Position numbers and translations under genes: made by a program | Shown: in pieces, positions 18,002-26,827 of the stretch | Layout: each line of letters opens with the position of its first letter | Numbering within the stretch: position 1 is the stretch's first letter | DNA from: 2-02-FULL-47-50 sp964479045 | GTDB taxonomy: Bacteria; Pseudomonadota; Gammaproteobacteria; Eutrophobiales; Eutrophobiaceae | Assembly (NCBI GenBank): GCA_964479045.1 | Contig: CAYZJI010000001.1 | Location: forward strand, 186,001 to 250,000 | Direction of reading: 5' to 3' | Length of the DNA stretch: 64,000 nucleotides | The notes under the pieces: generated by a model | Told to the model about the DNA's origin: nothing | Database searches by the model: none | The model's input: only the letters and a program-made list of their open reading frames with translations

Positions 18002-18211
18002 CTATTGCACCGGATCCGGGCCGCCGGGATGAAAGGGGTGACAGCGACACAGCCTGTGCAGCGTCATTATGGAGCCGCGGATCGCTCCGTGTTTCTGTAT
18101 GGCTTCACTCGCATAGGCAGAACAGCTCGGATGAAACCGGCAACAGGGCCCCAGCAAGGGACTGATGAAATATGAATAGAGCCGGATGCAGCCGATCAGT
18201 ATTTTTTGCAT
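18002..18211 (-). CDS. yidD: YidD, membrane protein insertion efficiency factor
   Basis: 69 residues with the family signature CCRFHPSCSAYASEAIQKHG and an N-terminal amphipathic or membrane-associated helix (IGCIRLYSYFISPLLG). Aids YidC-dependent insertion. It lies between rnpA (16 bp overlap) and yidC, the usual order. Confidence 0.95.
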   Translation of the reverse strand: MQKILIGCIRLYSYFISPLLGPCCRFHPSCSAYASEAIQKHGAIRGSIMTLHRLCRCHPFHPGGPDPVQ

Positions 18212-18558
18212 TTCATCAGCCTTTGCCAGTGGGCCATCATGGAACTGTTTATATCTTTGTTGCTCAGGCGCGCGGGTGTTTTATTGGTCGTCACCACGAT
18301 ATCCAGGCCAATCAACAGGCCCTGGTTCCTGCGGAAGCTTTCTCTTACCAGCCGCTTTATCCTGTTTCGCTCTACCGCGGTTCTCACCCATTTTCCGGAA
18401 ATTGCCAGTCCCAGACGTGCATAACCCAGATTGTTGCGGCTGGCCGCAACCAGAATTGTCGCATCGATGGAACGGCAGGATGATCTGAAAGATCGCTGAA
18501 AATCTGCCGGGTTGCTCAGCCTGCGCTCCTTTGCAAAACATCCGGATTGCCGGAGCAC
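18196..18558 (-). CDS. rnpA: RnpA, protein subunit of RNase P
   Basis: Protein cofactor of RNase P, which trims tRNA 5' leaders. 120 residues with the RNA-binding signature RNRIKRLVRESFRRN and the FAKERRLSNPADF opening. The start is a GTG at 18558, 8 bp after rpmH ends; no ATG in a better place is available. The RNA subunit rnpB is not in the window. Confidence 0.94.
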   Translation of the reverse strand: MLRQSGCFAKERRLSNPADFQRSFRSSCRSIDATILVAASRNNLGYARLGLAISGKWVRTAVERNRIKRLVRESFRRNQGLLIGLDIVVTTNKTPARLSNKDINSSMMAHWQRLMKCKKY

Positions 18559-18566
18559 GGCGAATT

Positions 18567-18701
18567 TCAGGCGGTCAGCCGCTTGCGTCCCTTGGCCCGG
18601 CGGGAACTGATAACGCCTCGTCCGCCTTTGGTCTTCATTCTGGCCCTGAATCCGTGCGTGCGCTGTTTCTTGAGTTTGCTTGGTTGGTAAGTACGTTTCA
18701 T
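18567..18701 (-). CDS. rpmH: ribosomal protein L34
   Basis: 44-residue, very basic protein beginning MKRTYQPSKLKKQRTHGFR, the L34 signature, and ending RRAKGRKRLTA. Part of the 50S subunit. First gene of the rpmH-rnpA-yidD-yidC-mnmE transcript, with a strong promoter upstream at 18754-18783. Confidence 0.97.
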   Translation of the reverse strand: MKRTYQPSKLKKQRTHGFRARMKTKGGRGVISSRRAKGRKRLTA

Positions 18702-18753
18702 GTCCGCCGTCTTATGTTTTTGTGGCCGTTCCTGCCATCGCTAAAGGGCGGCT

Positions 18754-18783
18754 ATCATAATGCCCGCACGTAAATATTGTCAA
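18754..18783 (-). promoter_or_regulatory. sigma-70 promoter of the rpmH operon
   Basis: On the minus strand TTGACA (18783-18778) and TATGAT (18759-18754) are separated by 18 bp. This is a perfect -35 and a 5/6 -10, placing the RNA start near 18747 and a leader of about 45 bases before rpmH. No competing hexamer pair is visible in this gap. Confidence 0.65.
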
Positions 18784-18887
18784 TTTACAGGCATACTTCA
18801 GCAACTGTAGCAATGTAGCGCGGTAGTCCAATCAGGTATAAACTCTGACCTCTCTTCCGGTTTCAACTCTTGCGACGATAATGAGGT

Positions 18888-20240
18888 ATGGTTTTGGCTT
18901 TTTCTCCATGGAAATATTGTCTGGATCGTCTTGAGGGGGAGCTCACGCCGCAACAATTCAATACTTGGATACGGCCATTGCAGGCTGTGGAAAACGGCCA
19001 TGGTATTACGCTGCTGGCGCCCAACCGTTTTGTAATGGACTGGGTCAATGATCAGTATCTGGCACTAATCAGGGATCTGCTGCGTCTGGCGCCGGGCAAT
19101 CCGGGCGTGAACGTGAGCATTGAGGTTGGCAGTCAGCCTGCCGCTATCTTGCCGACAGTAAAGAATCTGGCGACATCAGCTGCCAACGGTAATGGTTCTG
19201 TTGGCCGGGCCGTCAAACATTCGAATAATCTGAATCCTGATTTCACATTTGATTCCTTTATTGAAGGCAAATCCAATCAGTTGGCGCGGGCTGCTTCATT
19301 GCAGACTTCCCAGAATCCCGGCAAGTCATACAACCCCCTCTTTATTTATGGCGGCGTGGGTTTGGGCAAAACGCACCTTATGCATGCCATCGGCTGGTCG
19401 ATTTTGCAACAAACTCCCGGCGCAAACATTGCGTACCTACATTCAGAGCGTTTTGTTGCAGACATGGTGCGCGCCCTGCAACACAATGTAATCAATGACT
19501 TCAAACGTCATTACCGCAGTGTTGATGTGCTATTGATTGATGACATACAGTTTTTTGCCGGCAAGGAGCGATCGCAGGAAGAGTTTTTCCACACTTTCAA
19601 CCATCTGCTCGAAGGACAGCATCAGGTGGTATTAACCTGTGATCGTTACCCCAAAGAAGTGAATGGTCTTGAAGAGCGACTCAAGTCCCGTTTTGGCTGG
19701 GGCCTGACGGTTGCAATTGAACCACCGGAACTTGAAACGCGCGTCGCCATTCTCAACAAAAAAGCTGCACGTAATAACATTGCTCTTCCGGACGAGGTTG
19801 CCTTCTTTATTGCCAAGCGCTTCCGCTCAAATGTGCGCGAGCTTGAAGGTGCATTAAATCGTGTTGTTGCCAACTCCAATCTCACCGGCAGGCCAATCAC
19901 CCTGGAGTTTGCACAGGAAGCATTAAGGGATCTCTTGTTGATACAGGACAAGCAGGTCACTATAGAAAATATCCAGAAAACGACCGCCGAGTACTACAAA
20001 ATCAGGGTGGCGGACCTTCTCTCGAAACGACGGAGTCGTTCAATTGCCAGGCCACGACAGATTGCGATGGCATTATCCAAAGAGCTGACAGGACACAGTT
20101 TGCCGGAAATTGGAGATGCTTTTGGCGGGCGAGATCATACAACTGTTTTGCATGCATGCAGAAAAATCAGTGACTTACGTAAAACAGAGCAAAGAATTGA
20201 AGAAGATTACAATAATCTTGGAAAAATCCTGACAACTTAA
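18888..20240 (+). CDS. dnaA: DnaA, replication initiator
   Basis: Binds DnaA boxes at oriC and melts the origin. 450 residues: N-terminal DnaB-interaction domain, a variable linker near 85-110, AAA+ domain with Walker A (GGVGLGKTHL) and Walker B (LLIDDIQFFAGK), and a DNA-binding domain with GGRDHTTVLHACRKI. The ATG at 18888 (MVLAFSPWKYCLDRLE) fits the family length. A TATAAA at 18837-18842 may be its -10. No DnaA box was found upstream, so autoregulation through the dnaA leader is not evident. Confidence 0.97.
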   Translation: MVLAFSPWKYCLDRLEGELTPQQFNTWIRPLQAVENGHGITLLAPNRFVMDWVNDQYLALIRDLLRLAPGNPGVNVSIEVGSQPAAILPTVKNLATSAANGNGSVGRAVKHSNNLNPDFTFDSFIEGKSNQLARAASLQTSQNPGKSYNPLFIYGGVGLGKTHLMHAIGWSILQQTPGANIAYLHSERFVADMVRALQHNVINDFKRHYRSVDVLLIDDIQFFAGKERSQEEFFHTFNHLLEGQHQVVLTCDRYPKEVNGLEERLKSRFGWGLTVAIEPPELETRVAILNKKAARNNIALPDEVAFFIAKRFRSNVRELEGALNRVVANSNLTGRPITLEFAQEALRDLLLIQDKQVTIENIQKTTAEYYKIRVADLLSKRRSRSIARPRQIAMALSKELTGHSLPEIGDAFGGRDHTTVLHACRKISDLRKTEQRIEEDYNNLGKILTT

Positions 20241-20329
20241 TGTGCACAGTCTGTGATAAAACAATTTCCTCTTGTTTGTTTGAATTTTTGTACAGGATTT
20301 ACACATGAAAAAAGTTTTTATATTTAACC

Positions 20330-20338
20330 TTGTCCACA
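20330..20338 (+). promoter_or_regulatory. DnaA-box-like site
   Basis: TTGTCCACA differs from TTATCCACA at one position and sits just left of the AT-rich run. It is also inside the small dyad CTTGT-CC-ACAAG. Confidence 0.45.
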
Positions 20339-20384
20339 AGCTATTTTTTAATTTAAGTACATGTTTAATATAATAAAAATTTGT

Positions 20385-20393
20385 TTATGCACA
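20385..20393 (+). promoter_or_regulatory. DnaA box
   Basis: TTATGCACA matches the relaxed DnaA consensus TTATNCACA exactly and sits just right of the AT-rich run, 46 bp before dnaN. Confidence 0.55.
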
Positions 20394-20438
20394 GAGATGT
20401 TTTTTGCTTGATTTAACAATAGATTGGTATATATAAAA

Positions 20439-21545
20439 ATGAAATTTAATATACAAAGAGATTTGCTTTTGCCCGCATTGCAAACAATCAATAGCGTGGT
20501 TGAGCGGAGGCATACCCTGCCCATCCTCTCCAATATTCTCATCAGTGTTGGGCGAGAAACGATCATGTTGACAGGTACCGACATGGAAGTTGAATTAATT
20601 GCCTTGATAAAGCAGGGCAGCAAGGATGAAAAAGAATTCACCCTTCCGGCGAGAAAGTTGCTCGATATCTGCAGGGCATTGCCGGAAGGTGCCATGATTG
20701 AGTTTTCGGTAGAAAAAGATCAGGCCATACTGAAATCAGGGAAAAGCCGGTTTACTCTGGCAATCTTGCCTGCCAAGGACTTCCCGGCGACCGAACTCAC
20801 TGGAGGCGCGCATGATCTTAAAATATCCCGGGAGGGCTTTTGTTCCTTGTTGGAAGACACCATGTTTGCCATGGCCCAGCAGGACGTCAGATATTACCTG
20901 AACGGACTTTTACTGGAAGTTGGCAGCAAAAGTATCCGGGCAGTTGCTACGGACGGTCATCGGCTGGCCCTGAAAGAGGCAGCACATAATGGTGGCAGCG
21001 GTAACGAGCCATTGCAGATTATTGTTCCGAGAAAAGGGGTAATAGAGCTGGCACGCTTGCTGGGCGTGGCGGCGGAAGAAGAGCTGCACATCCAGATTTC
21101 AAAAAACCATATACGACTGAATATTGGGGACGTGCAGTTCACCAGCAAATTGATTGATGGCAAATTCCCTGATTACGAACGCGTAGTCCCTAAATTATCG
21201 AGCACGCCGCTGCGGGCAAACCGCGCCGCCTTGAAACAAAGCCTAACGCGCGCCTCCATACTTTCCAATGAAAAATACAAGGGCGTGAGGATAATGCTCA
21301 AACAGAACAGCCTGAAGGCGCTGGCGCACAATCCCGAGCAGGAAGAAGCCGAGGAAGAACTGGAGGTCGAATATTCCGGGGACGAAATGGAGATAGGGTT
21401 CAATGTGACCTATCTGTTGGACGCAATCAACGTCATCAAAACCGAGCATATTATTATGAGCACGACCAATCCCGACAGCAGCTGCCTGTTGCTGCCGGAA
21501 GACAAAGGGGAGAACCGGTACGTCGTCATGCCCATGCGCCTGTAG
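20439..21545 (+). CDS. dnaN: DnaN, beta sliding clamp
   Basis: Ring-shaped processivity clamp of DNA polymerase III. 368 residues from the ATG at 20439 (MKFNIQRDLLLPALQTI); an in-frame TTG 15 bp upstream was rejected. Three clamp domains are present, with the typical RHTLPILSNI near the start, LNGLLLEV and TDGHRLALKE in the middle, and the C-terminal VVMPMRL that lines the peptide-binding pocket. Confidence 0.97.
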   Translation: MKFNIQRDLLLPALQTINSVVERRHTLPILSNILISVGRETIMLTGTDMEVELIALIKQGSKDEKEFTLPARKLLDICRALPEGAMIEFSVEKDQAILKSGKSRFTLAILPAKDFPATELTGGAHDLKISREGFCSLLEDTMFAMAQQDVRYYLNGLLLEVGSKSIRAVATDGHRLALKEAAHNGGSGNEPLQIIVPRKGVIELARLLGVAAEEELHIQISKNHIRLNIGDVQFTSKLIDGKFPDYERVVPKLSSTPLRANRAALKQSLTRASILSNEKYKGVRIMLKQNSLKALAHNPEQEEAEEELEVEYSGDEMEIGFNVTYLLDAINVIKTEHIIMSTTNPDSSCLLLPEDKGENRYVVMPMRL

Positions 21546-21546
21546 C

Positions 21547-22617
21547 ATGCAACTGGATCAGATCGATATCCAGAATGTGAGGAACCTCTCCGGACAGCAG
21601 CTTCAATGTGGCGAGGGACTTAATATCATTACTGGCCGCAATGCCGCCGGAAAAACAGCCATACTGGAAGCAATTTACTTGCTGTCATATGCAAGCTCGT
21701 TTCGAACCCCCCGTGTTCATGAACTTATCCAACATAACAAGGAGGCGATGACAGTGTCTGCGCAGGTTCTGGACGAACAGGGCGTCAGAATCAACACCGG
21801 CATTGAAAAAGGCAGACAATCCACACGGATACGATTTAATGGAAACAGCGTCAGTAAGCGTTCCGAACAGGCACAGAACATCCCGCTGTTCAGCGTATCC
21901 CCGGAAACACACCAGCTATTAAGCGGCGGGCCCCAGGCGCGCAGACACTGGCTCGACTGGGCCATGTTCCACGTGGAACCGGACTACATGACAAACTGGC
22001 GTGAGTATTACCACGCACTGCGACAGAGGAACGTCTTGTTAAGACATAACCCCAGGCCCGATCAGTTTGTGGGGTGGGATCACGTTCTGGCAAGGAACAA
22101 CAGCTTGTTGAGACAGGCGCGCGAGCGATACCTGGAGCAACTTAACAGGAAATATACGGAGATAAACAGGGATCATGCACCACGAGCAAAGCTTATATTA
22201 CGTGCGCCGGCGCAAACAGAAAACGCTTTTCTGGAAGAGCTGAAGCAGGATCTGCGGCTTGATGTGGAGGCTGGGTACACACGGACAGGCGCACATCGTG
22301 AAGATGTTTGTTTCAGCGTGGGCGGCCATGACGCTGCCCGCGTATTGTCGAGGGGCCAGATCAAGCTGTTGGTGCTTTACCTTTTCATATCGCAGGCCCT
22401 CGTTTTCCACGCGAGCCGGGGACGCAAGCCAATCATATTAATAGACGACATGTGTGCTGAGCTGGATCTGGAGGCGCGGAACAGGATCCTGCACAGGATC
22501 CGGCAACAGGGGCTGCAAATGTTCATAACGGCCACCGAGCCGGACTTGTTCCGCGAAAACGGCGCAAATTCGCGGTGGTTCCACGTGGAACAGGGTAAAA
22601 TAACGCAGGTCGCTTAA
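21547..22617 (+). CDS. recF: RecF, gap-repair ATPase
   Basis: SMC-like ATPase that, with RecO and RecR, loads RecA at single-strand gaps. 356 residues: Walker A ITGRNAAGKTAILEAIY, the signature VLSRGQIKLL and Walker B PIILIDDMCAELD. It starts 1 bp after dnaN and is followed by gyrB, the standard order. Two parS-like palindromes lie inside it and encode the conserved Phe-His-Val-Glu stretches. Confidence 0.96.
   Translation: MQLDQIDIQNVRNLSGQQLQCGEGLNIITGRNAAGKTAILEAIYLLSYASSFRTPRVHELIQHNKEAMTVSAQVLDEQGVRINTGIEKGRQSTRIRFNGNSVSKRSEQAQNIPLFSVSPETHQLLSGGPQARRHWLDWAMFHVEPDYMTNWREYYHALRQRNVLLRHNPRPDQFVGWDHVLARNNSLLRQARERYLEQLNRKYTEINRDHAPRAKLILRAPAQTENAFLEELKQDLRLDVEAGYTRTGAHREDVCFSVGGHDAARVLSRGQIKLLVLYLFISQALVFHASRGRKPIILIDDMCAELDLEARNRILHRIRQQGLQMFITATEPDLFRENGANSRWFHVEQGKITQVA
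21965..21980. promoter_or_regulatory. parS-like site 1 (candidate ParB binding site)
   Basis: TGTTCCACGTGGAACC contains the 14-bp perfect palindrome GTTCCACGTGGAAC, the core of gammaproteobacterial parS sites, about 1.6 kb from the candidate oriC. It encodes a conserved RecF FHVE, so protein constraint is an alternative reason for the sequence. Confidence 0.55.
22577..22592. promoter_or_regulatory. parS-like site 2 (candidate ParB binding site)
   Basis: Second copy of the same 14-bp palindrome (22578-22591), near the 3' end of recF, 612 bp from site 1. The codons for FHVE use the same synonymous choices at both places, and the flanking G and C are also kept. Confidence 0.55.
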
Positions 22618-22648
22618 ATTCAATCCAAGATATGAGGATACGCTGACA

Positions 22649-25048
22649 ATGTCAGAGAAAGACGTATACGACTCCAGTAAAATCAAGGTCTTAAAGGGTC
22701 TTGACGCCGTGCGTAGACGCCCGGGCATGTATATTGGTGACACAGAAGACGGCACCGGCCTGCACCATATGGTGTTTGAGGCGGTGGACAACAGCATCGA
22801 CGAGGCCTTGGCAGGCTACTGCAGTAATGTCAGGGTAATTATGCACGCAGATAACTCGATTACTGTGGCAGATGACGGGCGCGGCATCCCGGTGGGCGTT
22901 CATGAAGAAGAGGGTCGATCTGCGGCGGAAGTAATCATGACAACGCTGCATTCCGGCGGGAAATTTGATGACAACTCCTACAAGGTGTCCGGCGGACTGC
23001 ATGGTGTAGGAGTTTCCGTGGTCAACGCCCTTTCAGATCGGCTGTTGCTGACCATCTATCGGGACGGCGGGCGTTTCTGGCAGGAATATCATCTCGGCAA
23101 ACCATTGGCTGATCTGCAAAAAACCGAGGATTCTGACTTGACCGGCACGGAGATTCGTTTCTACCCGAGCGCCGAGGTCTTTAAAAACATCGAGTTTCAT
23201 TACGATATTCTGGCCAAGCGCCTGCGCGAACTGTCATTTCTGAATTCGGGCGTCCGAATCGAGCTGGCCGACGAAAAAACAGGCAAAACAGATGTGTTTG
23301 AATATCAGGGCGGTATAGCGGCCTTCGTTAAACACCTGAACCGCAATAAAACCCCGTTGCACGAAAGCGTGATTTATATCGACAAGGAAAAGGACGGAAT
23401 CGTGATCCAGGCCGCCATGCAATGGAACGATTCCTATCAGGAAAACATCTTCTGCTTTACTAACAATATTCCTCAGCGGGACGGCGGAACCCACTCCTCC
23501 GGGTACCGGGCCGCGCTCACCCGGACATTTAATTCTTTCCTTGAAAATCAAGGGCTTATACAAAAATACAAGATTGAGCCCAGCGGTGAGGATGTGCGCG
23601 AAGGTTTGACGGCAGTCTTGTCCGTCAAGGTGCCGGACCCCAAGTTTTCTTCCCAAACCAAAGACAAGCTCGTCTCCAGCGAAGTCAAGCCGGCGGTGGA
23701 GTCTGTGATTGCAGAGAAACTGCAGGAATTTCTGATGGAGCGGCCTGCCGAAGCCAAGGCGATTTGTGAAAAGATTATTGATGCCGCCCGGGCGCGCGAG
23801 GCAGCACGCAAGGCGCGTGAGTTGACCCGGCGTAAAACGGCCCTGGATGTAGCAGGATTGCCAGGCAAACTGGCCGACTGTCAGGAAAAAGATCCTAAAC
23901 TCTCGGAGTTGTTTCTGGTGGAGGGTGACTCCGCTGGTGGTTCCGCCAAACAGGGCCGGGACCGGAAATACCAGGCCATCCTCCCGCTCAAGGGCAAAAT
24001 TCTGAACGTAGAAAAAGCACGCTTCGACAAAATGCTGTCTTCAGTCGAAGTGGGCACATTAATCACCGCGCTGGGCTGCGGCATTGGTCGTGACGAGTTT
24101 GATATCAGCAAGCTCCGTTATCACCGCATCATTCTGATGACGGACGCAGATGTCGACGGCTCACACATTCGCACGTTGTTGCTGACTTTCTTTTACCGGC
24201 AGATGCCGGAACTGATTGAGCGCGGCCACGTTTATATTGCGCAGCCGCCACTCTACAAAGTGAAAAAAGGCAAGGCCGAGCGATATCTCAATAATGATGC
24301 CCAGCGCGACGAGTTTCTGATGGAGCTTGCGCTGGATGACGCAAGGCTGATAAATGGGCCGCAAACCATCGCAGGCGAAAAACTGAAACGCTTGTCAGAA
24401 AAATATGTAGAAACGCGCCGCGCTGCACAGGCGCTTGGCAAGCGATACCGCAGCGAGATCATACATGTTATGCAAAATATTCTGCCGCCGGGGCCGGCAG
24501 AATTGCAGGACAAGGAACAAATACGCAACTGGTTCAAGCGCGCGTGTGAAAAAATCAGCGCCGAAACAGGCATCAATTGTATTGCAGAAACGTTCACGCT
24601 TGCGAAAACCGGCGGTCACGGCGGCCGCATTACCCTGCAGTTGCATGGAGTTGAAATCGTCAATGTCTTTACGCCCGAATTTTTTATTTCAAGAGAATAT
24701 CGTGATCTGACAGGACTGTTGCTTGCGCTGCCGCTGCACGAAGGCGCGCGCATGGAACGAGGAGAGCTGTCGATAGCTATCGAGTCTTTGCAGAAGGGGT
24801 TTGACTGGTTGCTGGAAGAGGCCGCGCGTGGCCTGCACGTACAGCGTTATAAAGGGCTGGGCGAGATGAACCCGGAGCAGCTTTGGGAAACCACCATGGA
24901 TGCGAAAACCCGCGTGTTGTCCCAGGTCAGGATCGAGGACTCGGTCGCGGCAGACGAAATTTTCACAACGCTCATGGGCGATCAGGTGGAGCCGCGCAGG
25001 GATTTCATCGAGAAGAACGCGCTGCTGGCGGAGAACCTGGATACCTAA
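22649..25048 (+). CDS. gyrB: GyrB, DNA gyrase subunit B
   Basis: ATPase and TOPRIM subunit of gyrase, which introduces negative supercoils. 799 residues: GHKL ATPase domain with DNSIDEA and DDGRGIPV, transducer domain with the TKDKL lysine, TOPRIM domain with EGDSAGG and the DADVDGSHIRTLLLTFFYR acidic motif, the insert typical of proteobacterial GyrB, and the C-terminal GLGEMNPEQLWETTMD. Its stop overlaps the convergent comF stop. Confidence 0.98.
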   Translation: MSEKDVYDSSKIKVLKGLDAVRRRPGMYIGDTEDGTGLHHMVFEAVDNSIDEALAGYCSNVRVIMHADNSITVADDGRGIPVGVHEEEGRSAAEVIMTTLHSGGKFDDNSYKVSGGLHGVGVSVVNALSDRLLLTIYRDGGRFWQEYHLGKPLADLQKTEDSDLTGTEIRFYPSAEVFKNIEFHYDILAKRLRELSFLNSGVRIELADEKTGKTDVFEYQGGIAAFVKHLNRNKTPLHESVIYIDKEKDGIVIQAAMQWNDSYQENIFCFTNNIPQRDGGTHSSGYRAALTRTFNSFLENQGLIQKYKIEPSGEDVREGLTAVLSVKVPDPKFSSQTKDKLVSSEVKPAVESVIAEKLQEFLMERPAEAKAICEKIIDAARAREAARKARELTRRKTALDVAGLPGKLADCQEKDPKLSELFLVEGDSAGGSAKQGRDRKYQAILPLKGKILNVEKARFDKMLSSVEVGTLITALGCGIGRDEFDISKLRYHRIILMTDADVDGSHIRTLLLTFFYRQMPELIERGHVYIAQPPLYKVKKGKAERYLNNDAQRDEFLMELALDDARLINGPQTIAGEKLKRLSEKYVETRRAAQALGKRYRSEIIHVMQNILPPGPAELQDKEQIRNWFKRACEKISAETGINCIAETFTLAKTGGHGGRITLQLHGVEIVNVFTPEFFISREYRDLTGLLLALPLHEGARMERGELSIAIESLQKGFDWLLEEAARGLHVQRYKGLGEMNPEQLWETTMDAKTRVLSQVRIEDSVAADEIFTTLMGDQVEPRRDFIEKNALLAENLDT

Positions 25049-25782
25049 ATTGCTGCGCGGGCGCATGCCCACGCGTCAACACGACCAGTGCCTGCGCGCA
25101 GAAACAAACGGGCGATTTCCGCAACGGTGGATCCTGTGGTTACAACATCGTCCACTATGGCAATATGCCGGTAGCCCGCAACGGTCGTGCCTGAAATTTT
25201 AAAAACGCCCCTGATATTTTTTCTGCGCTCATCGGCCGGCAGTTCGGTCTGTGGCACCGTGTGCCGGAGCCTGCGACACATTTGAAAGTCTGCTGGAACC
25301 CCGGTTCTCTGGCTGATCTTGGCGGCCAGCACAGCCGCCTGATTATAGCCACGATACGCAAGCCTCCGTGGATGCAGGGGCACAGGAATAATCGCTTGTG
25401 GCAAGGGAGCGCCGGACACAAGCAATTGATCAGCTATTTTTTCACCAAGAAACTCTGCAACACCCATGTGAGCATGGAATTTCATCTGCTGTATGAGAGT
25501 TGAAAGAGGAAATTCATAGCGGTAAACACAAAGGGCGCGCTGAATCAACGGGCTGTTTGCCTGCAGGCAGGCAGCGCAATGGCCCGCTTGTATTACGGGG
25601 ATAGCGCACGCGGGACAGGCCGGTTGATTCAGGGGCAAGTCTCTGGAGCAGGCGTCGCATATGGCCGAGGGGCGCTTAAGCGGAGCCTGGCAAAGGAAGC
25701 AAATACCACTTAGAAAGGCACCTGCCGCTGCCAGGCCGTCAACTCCATTAAGGATTTTCTGGTTGACTACGGTTTCTGTCAC
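25045..25782 (-). CDS. comF: ComF-family phosphoribosyltransferase-like protein
   Basis: 245 residues from a GTG at 25782. An N-terminal double zinc ribbon (CFLC, CDAC, CPAC, CAAC pairs, about residues 28-73) is followed by a PRTase domain with the PRPP-binding IAIVDDVVTTGSTV. The family includes the DNA-uptake factor ComF/GntX, but natural competence is not shown here. It diverges from bioB, the usual place in gammaproteobacteria. Confidence 0.88.
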   Translation of the reverse strand: MTETVVNQKILNGVDGLAAAGAFLSGICFLCQAPLKRPSAICDACSRDLPLNQPACPACAIPVIQAGHCAACLQANSPLIQRALCVYRYEFPLSTLIQQMKFHAHMGVAEFLGEKIADQLLVSGAPLPQAIIPVPLHPRRLAYRGYNQAAVLAAKISQRTGVPADFQMCRRLRHTVPQTELPADERRKNIRGVFKISGTTVAGYRHIAIVDDVVTTGSTVAEIARLFLRAGTGRVDAWACARAAI

Positions 25783-25819
25783 GATATCCTCCCTGATAAT
25801 TCATGCTCACTTAAAATAT

Positions 25820-26791
25820 ATGCAAACGAACCACCCGCAATTCCCCGCATTACGTCATGATTGGGCGGAAACCGAGGTCATGGCCCTGTTTAATCAGCCG
25901 TTCAATGATCTTATCTTCGGGGCACAAACCGTGTTTCGTCAATATTTTGATCCAAACCGGATACAGCTCAGCACCCTGTTGAATATCAAAACCGGCGGTT
26001 GTCCGGAAGACTGTGCCTATTGTCCGCAAAGCGCCCGTTATCAGACCGGCCTGCAGGCAGAACCCCTGATGGATGCAGAAACTGTGCGGCAGGCCGCACA
26101 AGATGCGAAGAAACACGGCGCCGGACGTTTCTGCATGGGTGCGGCATGGCGCAACCCTAAAGACCGGGATCTGGAGAAAGTGATTGATATGGTCAAGGCT
26201 GTAAAAGATCTGGGCCTCGAAACCTGTGCCACGCTGGGGATGTTGACGCCTGAACAGGCATTAAAACTCAAACACGCAGGGCTCGATTATTACAATCATA
26301 ACCTCGATAGTTCTGAAGAATTTTATTCCGAGATCATCTCCACACGCACTTATCAGGACCGCATACAGACCCTGGAAGCAGTCAGGAATGCCGGCATGAA
26401 TGTATGCTGTGGTGGAATTGTCGGGATGGGGGAAACGATAGCTGACCGGGCGCAGATGTTGATCGTGTTGGCGAACATGCCCAGGCATCCTGAAAGCGTC
26501 CCGATTAATCTACTGGTGCGTGTGCAAGGCACCCCACTGCAGGACGCCAATGAGACGGACCCTTTTGACATCGTGCGCATGATCGCTGTGGCGCGAATCA
26601 TGATGCCGGCCTCTTATGTGCGTCTTTCCGCTGGACGAACAGAGATGAGTGATGAGCTCCAGGCATTGTGTTTCCTTGCTGGTGCCAATTCGGTTTTTTA
26701 TGGAGAAAAACTCCTGACGACGGACAACCCGGGTGTCATCAGGGATCGCAAACTGATGGAGCGCCTCGGCCTCCGATCGTCCCGGCAGTAA
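25820..26791 (+). CDS. bioB: BioB, biotin synthase
   Basis: Radical SAM enzyme that inserts sulfur into dethiobiotin. 323 residues from the ATG at 25820 (MQTNHPQFPALRHDW); the frame is open to 25661, but that overlaps comF. The iron-sulfur motif CPEDCAYCPQS (CxxxCxxC) and the following SARYQTGL define the family. First gene of the bioB-bioF-bioH-bioC-bioD operon. Confidence 0.97.
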   Translation: MQTNHPQFPALRHDWAETEVMALFNQPFNDLIFGAQTVFRQYFDPNRIQLSTLLNIKTGGCPEDCAYCPQSARYQTGLQAEPLMDAETVRQAAQDAKKHGAGRFCMGAAWRNPKDRDLEKVIDMVKAVKDLGLETCATLGMLTPEQALKLKHAGLDYYNHNLDSSEEFYSEIISTRTYQDRIQTLEAVRNAGMNVCCGGIVGMGETIADRAQMLIVLANMPRHPESVPINLLVRVQGTPLQDANETDPFDIVRMIAVARIMMPASYVRLSAGRTEMSDELQALCFLAGANSVFYGEKLLTTDNPGVIRDRKLMERLGLRSSRQ

Positions 26792-26827
26792 GTTCCGGCG
26801 GGATCGTCGACCTGCGGAAAACATCTG

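Larger units (their letters stand above)
20241..20438. other. oriC: candidate replication origin (oriC)
   Basis: The dnaA-dnaN gap is 198 bp, the most AT-rich stretch near dnaA, especially 20341-20383. It contains TTATGCACA at 20385-20393 (fits TTATNCACA) and TTGTCCACA at 20330-20338 (one mismatch to TTATCCACA). Only two good boxes are seen, fewer than in well-studied origins. The dnaA-dnaN position is a known oriC site in many bacteria; the rpmH-dnaA gap has no box. Confidence 0.5.

Noticed and set aside
18702..18887. rpmH-dnaA gap as oriC
   Set aside because: No DnaA-box-like 9-mer on either strand.
25783..25819. BirA-type operator or riboswitch before bioB
   Set aside because: No TTGTAAACC-type dyad and the gap is only 37 bp.
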